Positions 44,502-57,622 of a DNA stretch of 64,000 bases are shown here, in pieces. Source of the stretch: Glandiceps talaboti (Eukaryota; Hemichordata; Enteropneusta; Spengelidae); assembly GCF_964340395.1 (NCBI RefSeq), contig NC_135566.1:20693297-20757296 (forward strand), in the 5' to 3' direction. Position 1 is the stretch's first letter. Each line of letters begins with the position of its first letter. Below the pieces are notes generated by a model, which was not told the origin of the DNA, searched no databases, and saw nothing but the letters and a program-made list of their open reading frames with translations. Both the position numbers and the translations under genes were made by a program.

Positions 44502-44892
44502 CTTAATTTGTTGTAATTGCATTCACTCTGTGAAGGACAACTCCCAACATTTCAAATGATGACTTTTTTGTGTAACGACTCAATATGGATGAAAATGAAT
44601 TATTTGTTATGTTTATGTAGTTGTCGTAGTTAAAAATAAATAATTCTGTTCATTTCAATGACAATTGGTACATACCAGTATTTTTTTATAAGCATCTATG
44701 TTTTTTTTTTGTTTTTTCATTGCAAATACTATTATTATTATTGTGATATATGTAATAACTGGTTATATGGTATAGATGTACAAAGCAATATTCACTGCAA
44801 GTAAATTGAACTAAAGCAGGTCATATAATTTTATGTTTACACACACAGGGCTTCCATTGCTAATAAATGTAGCATAATGTGACATTCCTAAT

Positions 44893-45237
44893 GTACATCT
44901 ATGTAACTAAGTCAGTGTACATCTATGTAACTAAGTCAGTGTACATCTTTGTAACTATTAAAGTCATTGTACATCTATGTAACTATTAAAGTCATTGTAC
45001 ATCTATGTAACTATTAAAGTCAGTGTACATCTATGTAACTAAGTCAGTCTACATCTATGTAACTAAGTCAGTGTACATCTATGTAACTAAGTCATTGTAC
45101 ATCTATGTAACTAAGTCAGTCTACATCTATGTAACTATTAAAGTCAGTGTACATCTATGTAACTAAGTCAGTGTACATCTGTAACTAAGTCAGTGTACAT
45201 CTATGTAACTAAGTCAGTGTACATCTGTGTAAATTAG
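44893..45237. repeat. Minisatellite, about 22-27 bp unit, about 14 copies
   Basis: The unit is GTACATCTATGTAACTAAGT plus CA. A longer form has ACTATTAAAGTCA. Confidence 0.93.
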
Positions 45238-46410
45238 TCAGTGTATATAGTGTAAATTACTTCTTGGACATGACATATATGTTACTTTTTACTCAATCAT
45301 AGTCATTGTGTAAACTTGTGTAACTTTACTTACTTTTCTACAAACTTGTTAATTTTCCAATGTTCAGTCATTGAAAGGTATTTTGATAGTGTTACATGTA
45401 TTGTTGGTTCTGGGGGATAACTAATGATTCTAAAGTCATCTGATATATGAAAATACACCAACTGATTCTCAAGTGTATGTTTAAAATTCTCTCTTTTTTG
45501 CATTTTATGAGCTTGAGCACAACTGTCAACATCAGATGGTGAACAAACGGGAACCGTTACAAACAGGGAAAGTAAACAAGTGAATTGGATTAATAACACT
45601 TAGCTCAGCATGCTGGAACAGCAGAGACTTGTATTACACTCATAAAAACAGTTGTATGGCCTCTTTACAGAATAGTTCACTTTCACAAACAAATTAGAAG
45701 TTCCCCTGTCATTTCATACACACATAAATAAGCCATGAAACTGTTCTTATCAAACCCTAAATGTAATACTAGCTTCTGCTGTTCCAACCTGCTGTGCCAC
45801 GGTCAGTTCTAAATGTTGAAGTTAATTTATACAAGTGTCTATTTTTGGTTGAAATATGAAATAGAAAATAAGCTATGAACTTTTGCAATACAGAACATAC
45901 TATCAGAAGACATATATCATGTGTGTACTCAGAGATACAGTTTTCCTTCAAAGTTTATGCCAACAGAGTGGATCTAGTATTTGTACACAATGGACCAGCA
46001 AAGTTGTTGAATTTATGTGTACTGGAAATGTTAGATTTATTCTCTGATCATTAGCTTCCTGTGCCAACATGTACAGTTTGTGTACATTGGTGCTATATAT
46101 TAAGGGCTACGTTTCAGTCCCGAGTCATAGCATTACTTTTATCTTATCAGTGGAACCATAAGGATAGCGTACATTCATTCTTTTGTTCTTCACTATCTTT
46201 TAGTACAGCTCTGCCAGACAACTGTTTTTGACTAAATTTTAATTCTAATCCAAAGAGGGTTTTTAATCACCTTACAAAATATGATAGGCCGAAGTGCAAC
46301 TTGGTTTATGCAAATTATAGTTGTCATCTACGAATGTTTTTATGATGGAAGGTGGATAAAAAAAATGGTTGTATAGTCACATCAATGTTGTCATTATCAC
46401 CATAAAAGAA
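45238..46410. other. Intergenic unique sequence
   Basis: A+T-rich. Only short ORFs without coding character. No element is recognised. Confidence 0.4.
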
Positions 46411-46756
46411 TACTGCCCCTTTCATGTTAGTGTTCACCAGTTGTGTTTGATACAACCACACAGAAACCAATAAAAAACTGTACATATTACACTTTAAGAT
46501 AACAAGATTTAATGAATATAGTTTCTTGTGAAAGTGAAATCAACTAACAGTGCCACCATGCAAACATCAAAATATTGCCACCCATGTGTCTGTGTGTGTA
46601 GTTGAAGTAAGTTAAATAGTTTGTTTCATTTAGACAAAATATAACATAAAATTTTGATCTGTTACCTTAAAGTGTAGAATGTTCAGTTTCTTATTGGTTT
46701 CTGTGTGAGTCTATCAAACATATTCAGTGAACACTTACATAAAATGGGCAAGAATT
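46411..46756. mobile_element. MITE-like element, family A, copy 2
   Basis: Same inverted-repeat element as 33139-33474. TACTGCCCCTTTCATGTTAG and GTGTTCACCAGTTG on the left are mirrored by TTATTGGTTTCTGTGTGAG and CAGTGAACAC on the right. The right outer end is more decayed. Confidence 0.75.
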
Positions 46757-47540
46757 CCCTAGTATATGATGTTTTTCTATTTGCTGAATTACATTATAGC
46801 TTGTATAAATTATCTTCCAGCCTGAGAGGGACGGCTTTAATATATTCTCTCACACAATTTACTATGTCTTCAGAAATGCCAAAGTATAGATATGCCAGAC
46901 AGGGATTGTAGAAAATCCATGTATCAGTGTATCAGTAAATTTGCATAGCATTGAAGACAATCTAGTCAAATTCTACCCCTCTGTAAGCCCTACTGTGTTA
47001 TGTAGTGTATAGAAGGCTGATATAGGAGAGCTAAGCTGTATAGTAGATGTATGAGGGAACAATCTCCCCACCACTACCACCCCACCCCTCCATTACTTCA
47101 GAATATGGTTACCGTACATATACCTCACTTTCAATTGTTGCTTTGACCTGTGAGACACCCAGTTTGTTCAAACATCTCCCCTATTACTGTTGTTGTAGGC
47201 TCTACTGTTGTATGAACAATTTACCAATACTGTCCTAAAACAGAGAGGTGTCGAGGGTTCAGTGTATTATTTTCCCAATTATTTCATTTTTTATCAAATT
47301 TGAAATGCATTGCAATGTTTTTACTATTTTTACAATATTTATACAAGTATGGGTGCAATGAATGGTGGCAATGTGTAATTAGATCATTTTTGTAGTAAAT
47401 TATGCAATGAATGAAAAAAGGAACACTTTAAATTTGTAATGATTTGGAAAATAAATGATATACCTTGTATATTCAATGTGGTTGTTGTCATTTTCTTGTT
47501 AAGTTCTGTTGTTGGAGAAATGAAAATAGTCAAAGACAGG
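46757..47540. other. Intergenic unique sequence
   Basis: Nothing recognised. The short ORFs lack supporting features. Confidence 0.4.
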
Positions 47541-47662
47541 TTTAAACTTGCACAAACTGAGTTTATCAACTTTTTACTCAAGTGAAAATACTTGCATAGA
47601 ACCTTGATTCAACTATTCTAGTGTAATGCCTGTCAGTGCATGCTTTCTGTGACATTACAATC
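47541..47662 (-). mobile_element. MITE-like family B, partial copy in inverse orientation
   Basis: GCACAAACTGAGTTTAT, TTTACTCAAGTGAAAATA and CTATTCTAGT match the reverse complement of the right half of 44143-44501 with moderate divergence. The other end was not found. Confidence 0.6.
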
Positions 47663-47774
47663 GTCTCCTGGCATAGTTGGAATAGTTGATTACATTACGA
47701 GTTTCCTCTACAGTTTTAGCACAACTCACTGAGGTTATTCAGTAGGGCTATAGTCATCACAAAATGTATGTACA

Positions 47775-47799
47775 GGTGTGTGTGTGTGTGTGTGTGTGT
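47775..47799. repeat. (GT)n microsatellite
   Basis: About 12 GT units. Confidence 0.9.
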
Positions 47800-50518
47800 A
47801 AACAACTTAAAATCAAAACCAGAATACTGAATGCCTTGATATTTGGTGGAGACATTACTTTGGATGTGTAGATGAAAATTGTTCAGATGAAATGAAAGCA
47901 ATCCAATCAGTGGTTTTCAAGTTATGTTTAATAGAGTGACTTTCTACCCAATCTTTCTGTGGTAAAGTGCCAGCTCCAACATACGGTGTTACATAATGCA
48001 ATCTGATCACACTGGCCATAGTCCAATCTTGATTCTCACAAGACTGGTCTGATGGACTTGCACTTACATGTGTATTTGAATAAGGCTGAAATGTTCATTC
48101 AGTCAGTGTGGGCCATCATATTTCAGTAAGCTTTCCTGACAATTCTCATTTTCCAGTATCAAATGAATAACAAAACCCACCTAAATTGGGGCATTTATAT
48201 TTGTAATCAAAACCCATGCACCCACCCTCCAAAATAATAAGTATTTGAGTTTTAGTAAAAAATTAAAACTTCAACTCTACTTGGTAGATCTACATACTAA
48301 AAGCAATACATTCGTTATAAAACAACAGCATGGATTCAGTTGTGCTACAATGCCATTGGCGCTATTTTTTATACATATGATAGACTACATCATCCGGGAT
48401 TATTTATACAATTATATCTTGATAACAAATTTGAATTCAGTCAATTGCAAGTGACGATGTTGCTTCCAAGAACATTGCACTTGGCCAACAAAACGAGATT
48501 CTTTCAAGGAGGGAAGTACACTTCTCATACAGTGACGTATGGAGTTAAATGGATTGATGTTGTTGAATGATTGAGTATAAATGTGACGTCATCGTTGATG
48601 TTGACGTTCGATCTTTATACCATGATCAAGGAACAACGTTCACTTTATTCAGGTAAAGTATAATATAATCATGTCTTTTCCCTGTTTTAAAATGCGGGGT
48701 CATCGGAGAATAAGACAGCATTCAATTTGTAACATTCGCCACATATAAACAGACATAATAGTGAAACAATCACCAAATACAGTCATAGAATCTTAAAGTT
48801 GCCGTTTAAAACACGGTTGCCAGTAACTCTTTTGAGTTGATTTTAATGTTATTTGTGTTCAACACAAATAGATGAACGGACAAAGCCTGCATTGTTCTAC
48901 TCGATATTGGCTGGTAGACATATCATGCTAGTCAGTCTAATAGGACAGAGGTCAGGTAGTCATCTCTCGTAACTATATTTACATATTTATATTCGGCTCA
49001 TTGCCAGTTTGATTACAGTTTGGTATTGCTGCAGCTAAGTTTATGTTACGATAAATATTTATTAAATAACGTTATACAAGTTTACGTCGTAAGTAACAAT
49101 ACTTTTCCACGGTCATATAAACCACTCGACTGCACAAGTCAATGATTTGGGATATGTCAATGGTAATGCACACAGTACCTGTAACAGATCATTTTATTTT
49201 TTTATTTATTTTACTCTTGCAAAAGTTAGAAGTAACTTAAGTTGCCAACGAAATAAAGATATTTTGGATGTAATTAGGTAATTTATATTGTCTGTCAATA
49301 TAATTAACTGTCCAAGGTGAGATTATAACTTATGTGAATCCCTAGCAACTTCTCTACCGCTGATATGGAGACAGAATTACATTGAATGAAAAGTAAGGCT
49401 TGGTTTGTTTGTTTCTACTATAATGTATGGTTGGTCAATCAACGATACAGTGTAAACACTGTGCGAAATTAACGAATTTTCTCATTGATTAATTGACTAC
49501 AGTGCATCATGTTGAAAGCATCGCTAATTGGAAAGGGAAAAAACCAATTGCCATTTTAAAAGATATCATAAACTATAAGTTATAATGTCTGTAACTGAGG
49601 TTCAATAGATGACTCAAATAAGTCTGCAAGAATATGAATAGTGATATATATATTTATTTGCCCATTACCTAAAATATAATTAAAGAAAACCACAAATCTG
49701 CCCTGTTGGCTGCACCGTTGGCTGCTCCACGGCTTAGGGAAGATATCTACGTTCTATAGAGGCGATGCTGTATTCTGCAGGTTACTGACAATACAGAATG
49801 ATATAATGGAAAATCATAATGTCGGTATTAAAGTATGGCGATATAAATAGTGAACCAGAAACGAGAAGATTGGGGAATTCAATGCTCTTCTAGAAAATTT
49901 TATATATTTGACATAAGACGAGTTTCCTTAACACCACTAGACTCACTCGTTTCACCTACCTCAAGTATGTACATTTATTTGATGTGAATGGGAATGACTG
50001 TAGGTGACGTCACTAGCCTAATTAGTAGTCATGTCAAAACAGGGATTTATTAGGTCATTTGCTCTGTTAATATGTGACTGGGTATTATCTGAAGTGGGAA
50101 AATATTACAAAGTTGTCCAGTAAGGATTGCAGCAGAAGACATCGACGTCGTATTGAGTACGTGTATGCTATTTGTCAATGAAAACTTTTTCTTTTCTTTT
50201 CTTTTAAATGAACAGTTTGTTGATCATAGAATGAAGTAGACGACAAGATCGAGTTCACTAAATCATGTATCACAATACGACTTGCAGGCTCAATTTTTCA
50301 GTCAGTTCGAAAAGTATATTAAGTTGAAGTCGCCGTATCATGTTAGAACCGTGTTATGATTACACTGGACTCAAATCGCATCATGTGAATACTGAGTGAT
50401 CATAAAATAATTAAGCTTAAACTAAACAGTACTTGCTGAAGTAAAGGGAATGGCAATTTATTAGCCTCGGCTGATCAAAAGTTACCATGGATTTAGAATA
50501 ACAGAAAGGAAGGATATA
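47800..50518. other. Intergenic sequence, no supported gene
   Basis: 2.7 kb without a recognised gene. A 76-codon + strand ORF at 48340-48570 (ends YGVKWIDVVE) has no family I recognise and no clear splice context. From about 48560 onward CpG dinucleotides become more frequent (gacgtcatcg near 48585), unlike the region to the left. Confidence 0.35.
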
Positions 50519-51560
50519 CTAATCTAATCTAATCTAATTTTCTTATATAGCGCATTCTATATAACTATCACAATGCGCTTTACAAAGCACAGAAAAACGA
50601 GTACAAAAACAGACTCAAGCGAAAGTCTTATTGAAGAAATAGGTCTTAAGACCTGATTTAAATGCCTGGAGTGACACTCTGCAAATACGATGGCAGAGCA
50701 TTCCACAAGTGTGCGGCACAAATTGAGAATGCTCTGTCACCATAAAAAGCAGTATTTATTGCTGAGTGGTTGGTGTAAGTAAATTTCGTTCCGTGAGTTA
50801 CTGCGTAAAGCACGGCTGGAGCTACGAGGGGTAAGTAACTGACTAAGATAGCCGGGTGCAAAACCATGAAGTACTTTGAATGTTAAGCAGAGAATTTTAA
50901 ATTCTGCACGCTGTTGTACTGGTAGCCAGTGTAACACTTTGAGAAAAGGGGTAATGTGATTATAGTTCTCTCTAATAACTAAGCGAGCTGCAGAATTCTG
51001 AATCATTTGAAGTTTCCGAATCTCTTATGGTGGAAGGCCAAACAGTAAACTATTACAATAATCTAGACGTTAAGTGACAAAAGCGTGAATAAGTTTCTCA
51101 GTGGAATTTTGATCAAGCAAATTTCTGATTTTACCAATCTTCCAGAGAGCATATGAAGCCGATCTACACATATTAGCCACATGGGCTGACACGCAGTATC
51201 CATAGTGACCCCAAGATTATTAACAATATTAGAGGGGTGTATATAGACATCGCCAATCTGTACATTACAGGGAGGGACAGGGCCTTCACCCGCAAACTTG
51301 GAGGAAAAGTATATCATCTCTGGTTTCCCACCATTGAGAGCAAGCATATTTTCCCGCATCCAGACCCTGATTTCATCAGTACATGACTCAATTTTGACAA
51401 TGGGTACCTGGTCACCCTCACAAGTTATGTAAAGTTGGGAGTCATCAGCATACAACATAGATTCAAGACCATGACGGGTAAATAATGTTCTCCAAGGGTG
51501 CTGTATACAAGCTGGTCCAATAGGGAAAGATATACAGTATAGGTGGCAGGTAGTATAGAT
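50519..51560 (-). mobile_element. CR1/L2-type non-LTR retrotransposon, 5'-truncated
   Basis: The - strand reads the RT C-terminus: MLYADDSQLY (catalytic YADD) near 51458, then NSAARLVIRENYNHITPFLK, LHWLPVQQRAEFK, LHGFAPGYLS and GDRAFSICAAHLWNALPSYL, the standard tail of CR1/L2 RT proteins. Frames shift between pieces, so it is dead. The 3' end has a TTAGA microsatellite tail (rc of TAATCTAATCTAATCTAATT at 50520) preceded by a gcgc-stem sequence, typical of this group. Sequence 5' of about 51560 does not continue the RT. Confidence 0.88.
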
Positions 51561-52559
51561 GGCAAATCACCATCTCTTCCCTTTAAGGGCCAATTACCAA
51601 CTGTGGTATAACACCATTTCAGCATTTTGATGTCTAGATTTTTCACCACTAATATACTGATATCATTAATTTACATGTATATAATGAGAGTGCATCGTTC
51701 TTATTGGATGAGAGCTCGACGTAACAGTAATACAATTGTGATATATCACAGTTATGGCAATGGTTAAACAGTTAGGATCGTGCATGCGATGTTTTAACAT
51801 AATAACTGAATAAATGTAATATAGCCATGCTTGTAACCGCGTGGGCCTATGGCCTGACCATCTCAAGAGCGAGGATGTGCTAGGAATGTCCTTCTAAGTC
51901 ATCCATGCTCAGCCACACACCATGCTGCAGATTTGTAAAATGTGACCTTCCCTCAATTTCCGCGGCATCCCCTTGTAATTACTGAAGGCTCCCTATTGAA
52001 TAATACGAATGTTAATCAACAGAGTAATTTTTACGGACATGCATAAACTATGAAGCTGGTATACATTTTTTATCACTGATTATTCACACCACAAGGACAA
52101 ATAATAATTTTCCTCACACAATTTACGTATTTACTTACTATCTTCATACAATTTGTATTCACACTTACATCAAGTTCTAAACAAACAACGTCGAGACTAA
52201 AAGCTTTCACATACATTCTGTTTAATGGGGGGGGGGGCTTTAATGTAAAGTATATATGCTGTATTGCGCAATTTGATATTTATTTGATATTGTAGATTTG
52301 TTGTACGATTACACCACTGACGAGTATGAAGGCAAGAACGTTGGAATACATGAACTTGATATCGTTCTTTCTATTTAATAGCTTATAACGAGTGAATGAA
52401 CGAGGACGGATGTAACACGCCATTTAGTGTTGGACATGCATAATACTCGATGCTTAAATAAAGAAATACACGCATTGTATTTATGATGTTGAAAATAAAT
52501 AAATATGTGCATAATACATATATAATTTAGGGATAAAGGATACATTGTAATTTACGCCC
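51561..52559. other. Intergenic unique sequence
   Basis: No gene or element recognised. A run of 12 Gs lies near 52227-52238. Confidence 0.4.
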
Positions 52560-52737
52560 GTGCACACACACACGCACGCACGCACATCCATCCATCCATC
52601 CATCCATCCATCCATCCATCCATACATACATACATACATACATACATACATACATACATACATACACACACACATACATACATACATACATACATACATA
52701 CATACATACATACATACATACATACATACATACATTC
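52560..52737. repeat. Compound microsatellite (CACG/CATC/CATA)n
   Basis: CACG then CCAT then CATA tetranucleotides in order. The Ile/His/Tyr or Met/Tyr/Val/Cys ORFs here are artefacts. Confidence 0.96.
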
Positions 52738-53487
52738 CTAGTGCTTTTACTAGTAGTGAATTATATTATCATGCGGAGTTTAAAAACAAAATGGAATTCT
52801 CAGTTATATAGTCTTTTCTATATTGTCTTTGTTCATTTAAAACCCATAACACATATATATCTATTAAGAATACAGTTGTCAGACGAAAGCTCGTTGTTCG
52901 GAAAACTAATTTGTAAACCTCTAATAATTCATGGAAACCGTGACAACTAATCCAACAGACAGCTTATGTTATTGTGTCTTGCCTTCAGTCAGCCATGTGT
53001 GTCAATACACGTACAGACGTATCCAGTTCTTTTCATAACTCCCTTGGTACAGACAAGCGATGTGTAGTAACAATTGATGGATTCGTGTTGTTAAGACGAC
53101 ATCGACATACAAGATCTAGCTTACAAAGAAAGGTATCAAGTTCATGTACTATTGGTAGGTGTATTTTTTTCAAATTAAGTTACTCATTAACAATATATTT
53201 CTTTTCATATATTCCCAATTCCTAATTCAATGCATGATGAGTGATCGCTAAGATTGGGTTTGTTTCACGTGATATCGAGTTAAAATTATAGTTGTGTTAA
53301 ATTTTATTTCAATAGTACAATTGTGTGCTGCTGATATATAACTAATTTGTGTTGGATTGTCCCGAGATAGGCATTGGAATCACCTTCCAATGACGAAAGG
53401 ATGACGTAATGTAAGTTGCCAATTTCGTAAGTCTATGCCATCTTGATTCCATGTACCCTTACTAATTTATAGTTGGTTACAAGTATA
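52738..53487. other. Intergenic unique sequence
   Basis: A + strand ORF of 83 codons at 52974-53225 has no recognised family. Nothing else is supported. Confidence 0.35.
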
Positions 53488-55197
53488 ATCTCTCTGTTCA
53501 CACTACATAGTATCAGTTCTAATTTACACCTCTCTGGTCACACTACACAGTATTCGTTCGACTTTACACTTCTCTCTGTTCACACAATACACTATCAGTT
53601 CTAATTTACACTTCTCTCTGTTCACACTACACACTATCAATTCTAATGTACACTTCTCTCTGTTCACACTACACACTATCAACTCTAATTTACACTTCTC
53701 TCTGTTCACACTACACATTACCAGTCCTAATTTACACTTCTCTCTGTTCACACTACACACTATCAGTTCTAATTTACACTTCTCTCTGTTCACACTACAC
53801 ACTATCAGTTCTAATTTACACTTCTCTCTGTTCACACTACACATTACCAGTCCTAATTTACACTTCTCTCTATTCACACTACACACTATCAGTTCTAATT
53901 TACACTTCTCTCTGTTCACACTACACACTATCAGTTCTAATTTACACTTCTCTCTGTTCACACTACACACTATCAGTTCTAATTTACACTTCTCTCTGTT
54001 CACACTACACACTATCAGTTCTAATTTACACTTCTCTCTGTTCACACTACACATTATCAGTTCTAATTTACACTTCTCTCTATTCACACTACACACTATC
54101 AGTTCTAATTTACACTTCTCTCTGTTCACACTACACACTATCAACTCTAATTTACACTTCTCTCTGTTCACACTACACACTATCAGTTCTAATTTACACT
54201 TCTCTCTGTTCACACTACACATTACCAGTCCTAATTTACACTTCTCTCTGTTCACACTACACACTATCAGTTCTAATTTACACTTCTCTCTATTCACACT
54301 ACACATTATCAGTTCTAATTTACACTTCTCTCTGTTCATACTACACATTATCAGTTCTAATTTACACTTCTCTCTGTTCACACTACACACTATCAGTTCT
54401 AATTTACACTTCTCTCTATTCACACTACACACTATCAACTCTAATTTACACTTCTCTCTGTTCACACTACACACTATCAGCTCTAATTTACACTTCTCTC
54501 TATTCACACTACACATTATCAGTTCTAATTTACACTTCTCTCTGTTCACACTACACACTATCAGTTCTAATTTACACTTCTCTCTGTTCACACTACACAT
54601 TATCAGTTCTAATTTACACTTCTCTCTGTTCACACTACACATTATCAGTTCTAATTTACACTTCTCTCTGTTCACACTACACATTATCAGTTCTAATTTA
54701 CACTTCTCTCTGGTCACACTACACACTATCAGTTCTAATTTACACTTCTCTCTGTTCACACTACACACTATCAGTTCTAATTTACACTTCTCTCTGTTCA
54801 CACTACACACTATCAGTTCTACTTTACACTTCTCTCTGTTCACACTACACACTATCAGTTCTAATTTACACTTCTCTCTGTTCACACTACACACTATCAG
54901 TTCTAATTTACACTTCTCTCTGTTCACACTACACACTATCAGTTCTAATTTACACTTCTCTCTGTTCACACTACACACTATCAGTTCTAATTTACACTTC
55001 TCTCTGTTCACACTACACACTATCAGTTCTAATTTACACTTCTCTCTGTTCACACTACACACTATCAACTCTAATTTACACTTCTCTCTGTTCACACTAC
55101 ACACTATCAACTCTAATTTACACTTCTCTCTGTTCACACTACACACTATCAGTTCTAATTTACACTTCTCTCTGTTCACACTACACACTATCAGTTC
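53488..55197. repeat. Minisatellite, 42 bp unit, about 41 copies
   Basis: The unit is TTCTAATTTACACTTCTCTC followed by TGTTCACACTACACACTATC and AG. It has no register loss, and because 42 is divisible by three it is open on both strands (14-residue repeats such as ELIVCSVNREKCKL on the - strand). No promoter, splice site or unique coding flank supports translation, so I do not call a gene. Confidence 0.96.
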
Positions 55198-55728
55198 TTG
55201 GTTCAAATTAATATACTCAACCGATCCGAAAGTAATAGTTTACCGACATGTCACCGACATGATAAGTGAACATTGGAAAACAAAACAACACTGACACTTG
55301 TTATGTACAACTGTACAGACCAGGAACATACCTGTAACAGTACTTGCAGTGTTTAGATTAATGTTACTTGGGCGACATTGCATGTATTACATAGCCTTTG
55401 TTAAAGCCTATGAACTAGCAACAGGCAGGGGTCAGCAGAGGTCAGAGAGTACTATACCTAAAACCCAACAGACGTGACGTGATAGTATTATATAAATACG
55501 AATTAAACATGGATATAAAACAGCTGTTACAAATAATGATATTATCAATAAATCTGATCAATATTGTTTTCTTCACACATCCCAGACTCTTCCTTGGTTG
55601 AAAGGTTATTATACTTTTCAATATACAACATTAATTATCAACTGTTGCAGTTTAGAATTGCAATGAAAGTGGCTTCAGAAGATCCCAAAAACTTAGAATA
55701 TGAAAACGAAAGCATGCCAATTTTACAC
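55198..55728. other. Intergenic unique sequence
   Basis: No gene or element recognised. Confidence 0.4.
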
Positions 55729-56755
55729 TTAAGGTGGTTGTATGGGGCATTCACCTGTATATATTGCCATCTGATAAACTTTCTCTTTAGGTGGTTGTAT
55801 GGGGCATTCACCTGTATGTATTGCCATCTGATAAACTTACACTTTAGGTAGTTGTATGGGTCATTCACCTGTATATATTGCCATCTGATAAACTTACACT
55901 TCAGGTGGTTGTATGGGCCATTCACCTGTATATAATGCCATCTGATAAACTTTCACTTGAGGTGGTTGTATGGGCCATTCACTTGTATATATTGCCATCT
56001 GATAAACTTACAGTTTAGGTGGTTGTATGGGCCATTCATCTGTATATATTGCCATCTGATAAACTTACACTTTAGGTAGTTGTATGGGCCATTCATCTGT
56101 ATATATTGCCATCTGATAAACTTACATTTTAGGTAGTTGTATGGGGCATTCATCTGTATATATTGCCATCTGATAAACTTACACTTTAGGTGGTTGTATG
56201 GGGCATTCACCTGTATGTATTGCCATCTGATAAACTTACACTTTAGGTGGTTGTATGGGCCATTCACCTGTATATATTGCCATCTGATAAACTTACACTT
56301 TAGGTGGTTGTATGGGGCATTCACCTGTATGTATTGCCATCTGATAAACTTACACTTTAGGTAGTTGTATGGGCCATTCACCTGTATGTATTGCCATCTG
56401 ATAAACTTACACTTTAGGTGGTTGTATGGGCCATTCACCTGTATATATTGCCATCTGATAAACTCACACTTTAGGTGGTTGTATGGGGCATTCACCTGTA
56501 TGTATTGCCATCTGATAAACTTACACTTTAGGTAGTTGTATGGGGCATTCACCTGTATATATTGCCATCTGATAAACTTACACTTTAGGTGGTTGTATGG
56601 GGCATTCACCTGTATATATTGCCATCTGATAAACTTACACTTTAGGTAGTTGTATGGGGCATTCACCTGTATGTATTGCCATCTGATAAACTTACACTTT
56701 AGGTGGTTGTATGGGGCATTCACCTGTATATATTGCCATCTGATAAACTTACACT
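55729..56755. repeat. Minisatellite, 57 bp unit, about 18 copies (first array)
   Basis: The unit includes GGTGGTTGTATGGGGCATTC, ACCTGTATATATTGCCATC and TGATAAACTTACACTTTA. Since 57 is divisible by three, the - strand shows a repeated 19-residue reading (KCKFIRWQYIQVNAPYNHL) with few changes. No coding evidence beyond that. Confidence 0.96.
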
Positions 56756-57622
56756 TGTGACCGTGATATCACAGTGTTGATTATGAAGCATTATAGATAA
56801 AAGATACATCATAAAATTAAATCATATATGTGCGCCTTCTTATCGCCAATGCATTATGTTTTTGAAGCGTGCATTCTTAAGACATTGCCTAATTACCGAA
56901 AACCATTAATTATGCAAATGACTCAAAACATTAAAAGGTACATCAACGGACGCTTGCGTTTGTCATTGTCAAGGTGTGTACCATCTATGTACAATTAACA
57001 TTCCCCACGGAAGGTAAAACATGAATCGTAATAACAGTTGTCTGTATTTTACCTCTGTACCATCGTTCAGATATTGGTCTGGTTCTAGAATGTTTTTGAA
57101 AATTCATGACGGTACACGTTAGTTTATCCAGTAATACACTTCCCTGAACCCGTACCTGTTTATAAAAAACGGATGCGAAATGTAGAAATTATATTATAAA
57201 CAATCTAATATTCCCACCCCTGTTGGGAAGACTTGCTAAATTTTGTATTTATATTCAGTGACTTATGACACTAACGAAGAACAGGTGATTTATTCAAAAC
57301 ATATCTTTCGCAATCAAATGTGGAAAAATCAACTTGTGCATACATCATAGTGCTTTCGTGATGAACGTACACAGTGTTATCAAATGTCATGTCCAGCTTT
57401 TGACAATGACTAGTTATAACCCATCAAATGACATATGCCCAGCTATTGACAAGGACTTTTTATAACCCATGAAATGACATATGCCCAGCCATCAAATGAC
57501 ATGTCCAGCTATTGACAAGGACTTGTTATAACTCTTGACAAGGACTTGTTATAACTCTTGACAATGACTACTTATAACCCATCAAATGTCATGTCCAGCT
57601 ATTGACAATGACTAGTTATAAC
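55752..57622. repeat. Segmental tandem duplication, copy 1
   Basis: Contains most of the first 57 bp array plus about 870 bp of unique sequence (from CTTGTGACCGTGATATCACA at 56754) and short TTGACAAGGACTTGTTATAA-type repeats. It matches 57623-59186 at an offset of 1587 bp with almost no substitutions. Confidence 0.92.

Noticed and set aside
48340-48570. 76-codon ORF ending YGVKWIDVVE
   Set aside because: No recognised domain, no convincing splice sites, and a length compatible with chance in this composition.
50519-50537. Telomere-like TTAGA repeat
   Set aside because: Only about four units, attached to the 3' end of a CR1/L2-type LINE, where such tails are normal.
53524-55211. 560-codon minus-strand and 521-codon plus-strand repeat ORFs
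   Set aside because: Both strands are open only because the unit is 42 bp with no indels. No start, promoter, splice or unique sequence supports a protein.
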